A stretch of DNA of 5,066 nucleotides. Origin: Verrucomicrobiota bacterium. GTDB lineage: Bacteria; Verrucomicrobiota; Kiritimatiellia; CAIQIC01; Lenti-01. Positions 1 through 5,066 of this stretch are shown piece after piece. Positions within the stretch are counted from its first letter, which is position 1. Each line of letters opens with the position of its first letter. The translations under genes were made by a program, and so were the position numbers. Below the pieces are notes generated by a model. The model saw only the letters and a list, made by a program, of their open reading frames with translations. It was not told where the DNA came from and did no database searches. The stretch is from assembly GCA_022709625.1 (NCBI GenBank), contig JAKLIL010000161.1, forward strand, positions 1 through 5,066. The letters are read 5' to 3'.

Positions 1-3000
1 CGATGCTGAAGGCCAAGGCGTTGGTGCCGACGATTTCCACCTGCCGGGTCTGGGCCTGGTTGCGCATGTCGACGGTGTCCCAGGCGTTGGATTTATCCGT
101 GGCGCCGAGGTTGATGGTCCCGGTGGTAACGGCCAACCGGACTCCGGCGCCAACGGGGACGGAAGGTGGGGCGATGGCCATCGTCAACGCGGCACCGCCC
201 GCGCCTGTTTCCTTCAAATAGCGCTGGCCCGTTTCCAGCAAGGTTTCGAGATCGGGCGAGAAGCCGTTGCGGACATACAGCGCGCCGGGCATGGCATAGG
301 CAACCGCGAAGGCGTTGGTCGCGGCGTTCGCAAGCGAGATGGTCTTCACGATGCCGGCATTGGAGAAGGTGAGCGAGTTGGCGCCGAGGGCGGCCGCGTA
401 GAGCGCGTTGACGCCATTCGTGGCGCCGGTCCACCAGTCCTTGAGCGCGGAGGTGCGGTAGGCGGCCACCGCGCCGGCGCGGACGTTCGCGGTCCCCTCC
501 TCCTCGGTGCCGAGGTCGGGGAACGCGGCGAAGTTGCCGATCATCTGGAAGACGTTGGTGCCGTTCTTCAGCCAGGCGCCGATCATGCGCCCGCCGATCC
601 GTTCGAAGAGCGCCATGACGGCGGCGTTGCGCAGGACGTATTCGTTTTCGCCGTCAAGGTCCATGTCGAGGGCGATCGCTTCGGCGGCGGCCGGCGGCGC
701 GCCGGCCCAGGCGTCCACGGCGGCGTAGACGGCCGCCCGGCGGGTTTGGCCCTGGGCGTTCCAGGCAAACCCCTGCAATCCCTGCCACTCGCTCGCCGGG
801 TAGATGTAGCCGCCGAAGCTCCAGCGGGACAGATTGTTGTTGGATTCCTGGTGGAACGCCGTCTCGAATACGGAGGCATGCAGCGTTTGCCTTGCCAAGC
901 GCTTCACGTCCGGATGCGTCAAGCCCTGCACGGACTGCCAAACGTTGGCGAGGATGCCGTTGGTCATGGACCCGTAGCGCGCACCCGACGGCAGGTTGGT
1001 GCCGCTGCGCACCTCGAAGATTTTCGGGGCGAGGCCTTCGTGGCGCGGCGATCCGTAGAACCAGTTGTCGTAGTTCTCGTTGTTGGCGTGGTTGATCCAG
1101 TCGTGGGACTGTTTGGTTCCGGCGGTGGCGCCCCGCTCGATGGGGTCCCAGGTCTGGTCCCACGGGAGGGCGACTTCGCCCGCCGCAATGTCGTCCAGCC
1201 GGACCAGCTGCATCCACGGGTGATTGGCCAGCCAGCGCAGGTTCTTGTCGTAGGCGTCGGCCTGGGCCAGCGCGCCGAACTCCTCCCACATGCAGAAAAC
1301 CGTCGCCACCTGGTTCTGGTTGCCGCTGCGCGCGCGGCGGCTGAACAGTTCGCGCAGGGGCACCGGCAAGCCGCCGTCGTGGTTGGCGAAGCGGTAGTCG
1401 TTCGCCGAATTGTTGATCACAAAGCAATTGACGCCGTTGATCTTGTTGATGCGGTAGCCGTCGTCGCCCAGCGCGACGGTGCGGCCGTACCAGTTCCAGA
1501 CGTGGGTGTTCTGGTCGACCAGGGAATAGCGGAAGCCCAGGGCGGCGATTTGCGCGAAGGTCGCGGCGTCCAGCACGCGTTCGGGCGGCCAGAAGACGGA
1601 GTTGCTGTTGATGCCGGCACCGTAGATGCGGTTGAGGGTCTCCGTCGCCAGCGCGACGTTGTTGCTGTTGAAGGCCAAGGAGAAGTACGGCAGCACGTGG
1701 TCCGAATAGGTGCTGGCCAGCAAGGCGACGACGTTGCTCGCCACGAGGTCGCGGATCTGCGCATTCAGGGCAGGCCCGGAACGGTATGCGGGGCCGTTGG
1801 TCTTCACCGCGGCCCACTCCAGGGCCATGGCCAAGGTGGGCGTCACGTGCAGGTTCAGCGGCGCCTGGTACATGCCGTGGATCAGGATGGGCCGGTGGTA
1901 TCCCGCGCCCTGGCCGTTGTTCACGACGTCGTGGATGACGCTGCCGGGCTGGATGGCCTGGTTGCCGTGCGCCAGCATGGCGATCTTCGCAGCCTGGCCG
2001 CAGTTGTTGTCCGCGTTCTTGCCGATCCAGTCCGTCAGCACGCCGTGCAGGGCGATGTAGTCGTAGTCCTTCCAATAGTCCGAGCAGATCCAGTCGGTGC
2101 GAATGCTATCGGTGACGTCGATGCGGCCGCCGAGGTCGCCGGGACCGGCCTTGCCGGCCGCGCAGGTATTGCACGTGCCGTCCTTGGTGGTGAAAACCTG
2201 GAAGTTCAGGGTGGCGGCATTGCCGTTCCAGCCGGCCTCAACCAACGCGGCCCGGTCGATGGAGAACTCCACCGCATCCAGTTCGGAATTGAAGTAGGCG
2301 CCCTGGAAACCGCCGGCAATCTCCCGCACGCCCGCCGCATAGAGATCGTCCGCCTCCGTCAGGGTATTGTGGGCCGGATTCTGCAGCGTATCCACGTAGA
2401 GGCGTCCGCTCTGGCTGTCGTAGACGGCCGCGGCGGCCTCCCACTTCATGGCGGTGGCGCCATCCACTTCGTCGGGCAGCGCGGCTTCGCCGGCGTCCGG
2501 GCTGTTGAAGTCGAGCATGACGTAGACATCCAGATTGGCGGCCTCCGCATTGGCCTGCAGGTCCTCGAAGTCGATGCGGAAATAGACCTTGCCGGCGCCG
2601 GCGCCGCCGTCGCGCGCGTAGAAAGCCACCATGTCGCGGGAGGTGTCGTAGCCGTCCCAGCGCCGGAAGATGTCCACCTTCTGGCTGCCCCCGTCGTTGT
2701 AGGGGTCCAGGGCGATCAGGTCGTCCAGCTTCCAGTCCGAAAACTCGACGTAGTTGGTCTTGCCGTTGACGGCGCCCAGCGGCGCGCCGCGCCCAATGGT
2801 GATGGCGCCGGCGGGCGGGGGCTGGCCGGGATCGTCGAAGACCCGCGGATTCGTGCCGTTGAGCAATTCGACCAGGTTGGAGAAGGTGTCGCCGTCGGGA
2901 TCGCCGGCCGCGCCATGCGCCGTGCTTGCGATGGGCAAGCCCGTATTCAGGTTCGGGGCGCCGACGATGCCGGAGTCGAAGGGATCAAGGCCATTGCGGG

Positions 3001-5066
3001 TCTCCCACCCGTCCGGCAAGCCGTCGCCGTCGGTGTCGGGATTCAGCGGGTCGGTTTCAATCCACTCTTCGCCTGCGCTCCAGACGCGGTTGGAATCGTC
3101 GTCGCCATCAATCCCGCCGTTGAAATTCTTGTCTTCGCCGTAGCCGTCGCTGAGGCCGTCGCCGTCGGAATCGGCCTGGTTCGGATCGGTTTCGGTCCAG
3201 AGTTCGTCCCACTGGCCCGTGGGCCAATCGCGGTCGAGCCAAGGCAGATAGTCGGGGGGCAGGTTGGTGCCGTCGCCGTCGACCCAGCCGTTGCGGTTGG
3301 CGTCCTCGACGCCGTCGGGCAGCCCGTCGTAGTCCGTGTCGGGGTTGGCGGGATCGGTGGTGGTGCCCTCCAGCCGCTTGGTGCGGTCGCCGCCGGCGCT
3401 GGCGCTGGAGACGCCCGGCACCCGGCCGTAGTTGGACTTGGGATCCGCGTCGTACTCGTTGCCGATCGTGTTGTAGAAGGGCGGATCGAGATCGGGCCGG
3501 AAGTTCATCCAGCCGTCGGCGTTGGTGTCGGCGTCGGTATCGGTGTCGGCATGGGGCCAGCGCCAGCCCATTTCAAGGCCGTCGGGCAAGCCGTCGCCGT
3601 CGCCGTCGGGGCTGGACGGCATGGTGGCGCCGCATTCGTCGCGGATGAGGATGTCGCGGTTGACCCATTGGTCCGAATTGGGATTGTAGCGCCCGTCCGT
3701 GCTGGGAAAGCCGTTGGGCAGCGGCATCACCGTGTTTTCCTCGGAATCGACGACGCCGTCGTCGTCGTGGTCCAGGTCGTTGGTGGCGGTCGTGTCCACG
3801 ATCTGGAGCAACTTGATCGTGACGCCGCGCGACGCGGTGTTGGTCTTGTCCGCGGCGTCGCGCACCCAAGCGGTGAACCGGTAGGACCCGGCCGTCAGGT
3901 TGCTCCAGCGGTAGTCCCAGTAGCGCGTGCTGCCGACGTTGGTGGCGGTGCCGGCCGACAGCGCCCCCGCGAAGCCCGTGGGCGACGTGAAGTAAATGCC
4001 CGTGGCGACGGCGTTGGTGTCGGTGGACAACCGGATGTTCGTGGTTCGCAGCCCCGGATTCGTCGCCAGCGCCGAGGCGGGCAGATCCGGCAGGATGATT
4101 TCATAGGGCTGGCCGTCGCTGGTGAATTCCTGTGGCTCGGCGATGATGAGGGGCGGCAGCAGTTCGCCGCGCGTCGTCACCTGGCGCGTGGCCCGGATGG
4201 GCGGATAGCCGTCGCGCACGCCCCGGATTTCGAAGCCGTGAAGCCAATTTGGATGGCCGTTGTAGACGTTCGGCATCGTGAACGCGATGGTGTTTTCGTT
4301 GGGCCAGTTCCACTGGTGGGAGATGCCGATCGCGTCGTGGGAAAGCACGGCGCCGTTCGCCGGGTCGCCGCCGTTCTCGGCGCTGTTGAGCTTGATGGTG
4401 AACAAGGCCAGCGCCCCGGCGTCGTCGAGGCCGGAGGCGAAGAGCGAGGCGTATTTCACCCGGATTTCCCAGCCCGCCTCGACCAAGGTGCCGTCCGCTT
4501 CCGGCCAGTCGAAGTACAGCTTGTAGGCGGTGCCGGCCGGCGACGCGGTGCGCACCAGCTCGGAGTAATGCCCGGTGTTGGTGGTCAGGGCGGCGTTGGT
4601 CCACGCCGGCCGTGCCGCGCTCGACCATTCCCGGAGGCGGACCTGGATGCCGGCGGTCCCGCCGGTCGGCAGGTTGGCGTAGGTGAACCGCCAGGCCTGC
4701 GGGTAGTCGCGGTTCATGTCGTCCGGCGTGGTCGCCGTCGCCTGCTGCCACGAGACCACGCCCGTGGCGTCCCAGACCGCGTCGCCGTCCAGATCGACGA
4801 ACGGTTCGCCGGCGTCGTATTCGCCGTCGGCGTTGGCATCGGTGTAGGGCTCGAAACCGGTGCCGTTGCCGTTGGCCTTGCCGGTCGCCGCGTCATCGTT
4901 GGCGGGATCGTCGTCGACGATGCGGTACCACACTTCGCGCACCGTGGGATCCGTCCGCACCACCACGCCGTATTCCGAACCAGCGAGCAAGACGCCGTTG
5001 CTTTCGGGCCACTGGACATAGCCCTGGGGCGTTTCGGCATCCAGATAGAACGTCTGCTTGAAGGTG
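1..5066 (-). CDS. Partial giant multidomain extracellular protein with TSP3-like repeats and a GH57-like domain (both ends outside window)
   Basis: One minus-strand frame is open across the whole window: 1688 whole codons from 5065 down to 2, with no stop. It reads as ordinary protein throughout, with beta-strand patterns, Asp-rich calcium repeats, Trp/Tyr-rich enzyme-like stretches and no internal break, so I treat it as one intact gene whose start and stop lie outside. No start codon, ribosome binding site or signal peptide can be assigned. Domain order is two related beta modules, an Ig-like domain, TSP3-like repeats, a CBM9/DOMON-like domain, a GH57-like barrel, a helical segment and a beta-sandwich region. 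Calcium-dependent repeats and only seven cysteines in 1688 residues fit secretion or surface display; this is inference. A role in binding or processing an alpha-glucan or another polysaccharide is likely from the GH57 resemblance, but the putative acid/base residue is replaced, so catalysis is uncertain. I know no gene symbol for this architecture. Confidence 0.93.
2..679 (-). other. C-terminal beta-sandwich-like region, continuing beyond the window
   Basis: Window residues about 1463-1688. It starts with an acidic loop, D1467-x-D-x-D1471-G-E-N-E1475, then Y-V-L-R-N and a F-E-R-I-G-G-R-M turn (1487-1494). This resembles the beta-sandwich that follows the barrel in several alpha-glucan-active GH57 proteins and related mannosidase-type enzymes. 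Later there is a strand-rich stretch, I-V-K-T-I-S-L-A (1572-1579), and the phrase L-Y-V-R-N-G-F-S-P-D-L (1596-1606) followed by L-L-E-T-G-Q-R-Y-L. The final residues (V-E-I-V-G-T-N-A-L-A-F-S) are still strand-like, so the domain or a following one runs past the left edge. The family name is uncertain. Confidence 0.45.
698..1021 (-). other. Helix-rich segment after the GH57-like barrel
   Basis: Window residues about 1349-1456. After the barrel end (Y-G-S-P-R-H-E-G-L-A-P-K, 1337-1348) the sequence turns helix-prone: D-V-K-R-L-A-R-Q-T-L-H-A-S-V-F-E-T-A (1386-1403), an aromatic stretch W-S-F-G-G-Y-I-Y-P (1415-1423), and T-R-R-A-A-V-Y-A-A-V-D-A-W (1441-1453). GH57 enzymes usually place a helical bundle after the barrel that helps build the active-site cleft. 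The position here fits that, although no residue can be assigned a role. Confidence 0.45.
1274..1297 (-). other. GH57-like motif 4 lacking the acid/base Asp (F-C-M-W-E-E-F-G)
   Basis: Residues 1257-1264. Lined up on the E-x-F-G ending, the position of the family's catalytic Asp is Met1259, encoded at 1289-1291. This holds against both the F-M-D-Y-E-T-F-G and the D-D-G-E-K-F-G forms. Glu1261 and Glu1262 are next to it. Confidence 0.55.
1574..1591 (-). other. GH57-like nucleophile motif W-P-P-E-R-V
   Basis: Residues 1159-1164; the candidate nucleophile Glu1162 is encoded at 1580-1582. In GH57 this motif precedes a helix and then a strand ending in V-D-D or a similar acidic pair. The same order is seen here, with L-V-D at 1182-1184. 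Confidence 0.6.
2102..2800 (-). other. CBM9/DOMON-like beta domain preceding the GH57-like barrel
   Basis: Window residues about 756-988, after a short Pro-rich linker (P-G-Q-P-P-P, 746-751). Visible features: F-S-D-W-K-L-D-D (774-781); D-M-V-A-F-Y-A-R-D (811-819) and K-V-Y-F-R-I-D-F (826-833), two strongly alternating strands; L-D-V-Y-V-M-L-D-F-N-S (845-855); a late A-V-E-F-S-I-D-R-A-A-L strand-turn (931-941); and L-N-F-Q-V-F-T-T (953-960). A yes/no material-property strand followed by D-x-Y-V-x-x-D and V-E-F-x-I is typical of CBM9-like and DOMON-like sandwiches, which bind sugars or cofactors in other proteins. The family match is tentative. Its end carries a C-x-x-C pair and leads directly into the GH57-like part. 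Confidence 0.45.
2846..3781 (-). other. Thrombospondin type 3-like calcium-binding repeat region
   Basis: Window residues about 429-740. At least seven Asp-rich units can be counted: D430-x-D-x-D-D-D-G-V-V-D440; D487-G-D-G-D-G-L-P-D-G-x-E498; a D-T-rich unit at 507-518; D576-T-D-Y-D-G-L-P-D-G-V-E587; D632-S-D-G-D-G-L-S-D-G641; D677-T-D-G-D-G-L-P-D-G-W-E688; and D722-P-D-G-D-T-F-S-N-L-V-E733 followed by N-G-T-N-P740. Units at 576, 632 and 677 are preceded by T-D-P (E-T-D-P in two cases). Known TSP3 units bind calcium and form rigid stalks; binding here is inferred. Spacing is uneven because longer inserts (D-A-N-R-N-G-W-V-D-G-D-G, D-K-N-F-N-G-G-I-D-G-D-D-D) add further possible loops. At DNA level the units at 3011-3040 and 3581-3610 match at 27 of 30 bases, a sign of repeat duplication. 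The region separates the beta modules from the enzyme-like half. Confidence 0.85.
3515..3550 (-). repeat. Short hexamer tandem repeat within the TSP3-like region
   Basis: Six imperfect hexamers of the form [ga]t[ct]gg[ct] lie back to back on the plus strand. On the coding strand they give alternating Asp/Thr/Ala (A-D-T-D-T-D-A-D-T-N-A-D, residues 506-517). The number of units could vary between strains by slippage without breaking the frame, because each unit is two codons. It is a coding micro-repeat, not a separate element. Confidence 0.7.
3809..4201 (-). other. Ig-like beta-sandwich domain
   Basis: Window residues about 289-419. The stretch begins with strand-rich, Thr/Pro-rich sequence and ends with L-T-A-G-S-Y-R-F-T-A-W-V-R-D-A-A-D-K (390-407), then R-G-V-T-I-K-L. 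That ending is the usual closing pair of strands in bacterial Ig-like or FN3-like modules: a G-x-Y-x-[FL]-x-[AV]-x-[AV]-x-D-x-[AN] turn and then a V-T-[IV] strand. Such modules act as spacers or adhesion units. It sits directly before the TSP3-like region, consistent with a stalk. The exact Ig subfamily cannot be told from the sequence by eye. Confidence 0.55.
4205..4561 (-). other. Beta-rich module, copy 2 (W-P-E type)
   Basis: Window residues about 169-287. It repeats the layout of copy 1: Y-F-D-W-P-E-A-D-G-T-L-V (184-195) near the start, the strand I-R-V-K-Y, and I-A-F-T-M-P-N-V-Y (260-268) followed by H-G-F-E-I-R-G-V-R-D-G near the end. The W-P-E motifs of the two copies are 168 residues apart, while the F-T motifs are 135 apart, so copy 1 holds about 33 extra residues internally. 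The middle reads like exposed strands (A-L-A-L-F-T-I-K-L-N-S) and is Trp-rich (H-Q-W-N-W-P). Aromatic residues could form a sugar-binding face, but this is speculative. Confidence 0.45.
4622..5041 (-). other. Beta-rich module, copy 1 (W-P-E type), with calcium-loop-like insertion
   Basis: Window residues about 9-148. The module opens with the signature Y-V-Q-W-P-E-S-N-G-V-L-L (16-27), then alternating hydrophobic strands (Y-G-V-V-V, V-W-Y-R-I-V), and closes with W-R-F-T-Y-A-N-L-P followed by I-Q-V-R-L-R-E-W (125-147). The pattern suggests a small beta-sandwich of the kind found as accessory modules in large secreted bacterial proteins. A second copy follows at about residues 169-287. Between its two halves copy 1 carries an extra Asp/Asn/Gly-rich stretch that copy 2 lacks. 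I do not recognise the family by name. A structural or carbohydrate-binding role is possible but unproven. Confidence 0.5.
4766..4852 (-). other. EF-hand-like / calcium-loop-like Asp-rich insertion
   Basis: Window residues 72-100. Two consecutive loops are visible: D76-x-N78-x-D80-G-x-Y-D84-x-G-E87-P, then D91-x-D93-G-D95-x-x-W-D99. The D-x-[DN]-x-D-G spacing matches calcium-coordinating loops of the dockerin/EF-hand type, and the G-E-P-F-x-D linker between them is typical of tandem loops in secreted bacterial proteins. Calcium binding is inferred from this spacing alone. The segment accounts for most of the length difference between beta module copies 1 and 2. Confidence 0.55.

Larger units (their letters stand above)
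1022..2065 (-). other. Glycoside hydrolase family 57-like barrel, putative acid/base Asp replaced
   Basis: Window residues about 1001-1348. Segments fall in GH57 order: a strand L-N-L-H-V-T-P-T-L with helix A-L-E-W (1070-1084), like the second-strand 'SGPLxEWL' region; S-T-Y-S-D-H-V-L-P (1118-1126), like motif 2; F-W-P-P-E1162-R-V, like the nucleophile motif (W-L-T-E-R-V-W in 4-alpha-glucanotransferases); A-L-G-F-R-Y-S-L-V-D (1175-1184), like 'GIDYVIVDD'; and V-F-C-M-W-E-E-F-G (1256-1264), like F-M-D-Y-E-T-F-G. No clear H-x-H-Q-P first motif is seen; nearest are I-A-L-H-G (1004-1008) and Y-H-R-P (1056-1059). GH57 enzymes are retaining alpha-glucan hydrolases or transferases with a Glu nucleophile and Asp acid/base on a (beta/alpha)7 barrel. 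Here the Glu is kept and the Asp position is Met1259. A GH38-like or deacetylase-like barrel is a less likely alternative. Alignments are from memory. Confidence 0.62.

Noticed and set aside
1289..1291. Met1259 as a sequencing error or sign of a pseudogene
   Set aside because: The frame is uninterrupted on both sides, and changing an Asp codon to ATG needs more than one base change. A real substitution is the simpler reading, though homologues should confirm it.
654..2075. Long minus-strand open frame of 473 codons in another frame
   Set aside because: It overlaps the main reading frame on the same strand, and its product is Arg/Pro/Gly-rich with no domain pattern. The main frame through the same bases reads as GH57-like protein. 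A GC-rich gene commonly leaves such shadow frames.
2846..2905. Dockerin domain, from D-P-D-G-D-T-F-S-N-L-V-E-L-L
   Set aside because: Only one such unit is present, ending in N-G-T-N-P, and it closes a TSP3-like series. A dockerin needs two paired loops with linking helices.
2754..3143. Plus-strand open frame of 129 codons
   Set aside because: Ser/Pro-rich product antisense to the TSP3-like repeats. Its content is explained by the complement of Asp and Gly codons.
2846..3781. CRISPR-like or tandem DNA repeat array, because gccgtc-type words recur
   Set aside because: The repeats are irregularly spaced, stay in codon phase, and encode Asp/Gly calcium motifs. They reflect protein repeats.
4101..4751. 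Minus-strand open frame of 216 codons in another frame
   Set aside because: Arg/His/Ala-rich low-complexity product, lying inside the beta module and Ig-like coding region of the main frame.

Overview
The window lies wholly inside one very large protein-coding gene on the minus strand. One minus-strand frame, with whole codons from 5065 down to 2, runs 1688 codons without a stop. Both the start codon (beyond 5066) and the stop codon (before 1) are outside the window. I see no second gene, RNA gene, mobile element, CRISPR array, promoter or terminator. Residue numbers below count from the codon at 5065-5063, so they are window numbers and not true protein positions.

The visible protein is a mosaic. 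In protein order (right to left on the map) it has: two related beta-rich modules that share a W-P-E / F-T signature (about residues 9-148 and 169-287), the first carrying an Asp/Asn/Gly calcium-loop-like insertion; an Ig-like beta domain (289-419); a long run of thrombospondin-type-3-like Asp-rich calcium-binding repeats (429-740) ending in a D-P-D-G-D-T-F-S-N...N-G-T-N-P unit; a short Pro-rich linker; a CBM9/DOMON-like beta domain (756-988); a region resembling the catalytic barrel of glycoside hydrolase family 57 (about 1001-1348); a helix-rich segment (1349-1456); and a C-terminal beta-sandwich-like region (1463-1688 and beyond).

The GH57-like region is the best functional clue. The nucleophile motif appears as F-W-P-P-E-R-V with the Glu intact. 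The motif that normally carries the acid/base Asp (F-M-D-Y-E-T-F-G in the amylase-type subgroup, D-D-G-E-K-F-G in the 4-alpha-glucanotransferases) reads F-C-M-W-E-E-F-G, so the Asp position holds Met. The protein may be a degenerate or mechanistically altered GH57 relative rather than a standard amylase. No neighbouring genes are visible to give pathway context.

The sequence is GC-rich, with strong G/C preference at third codon positions. TSP3-like units of the D-x-D-G-D-G-L-P-D-G-x-E type, with E-T-D-P and N-G-T-N-P spacers in a giant, apparently extracellular protein, are common in Verrucomicrobiota, Kiritimatiellota, Lentisphaerota, Planctomycetota and some other large-genome bacteria. I infer a bacterium of that general kind. 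This is composition and domain style only, not a phylogenetic result.
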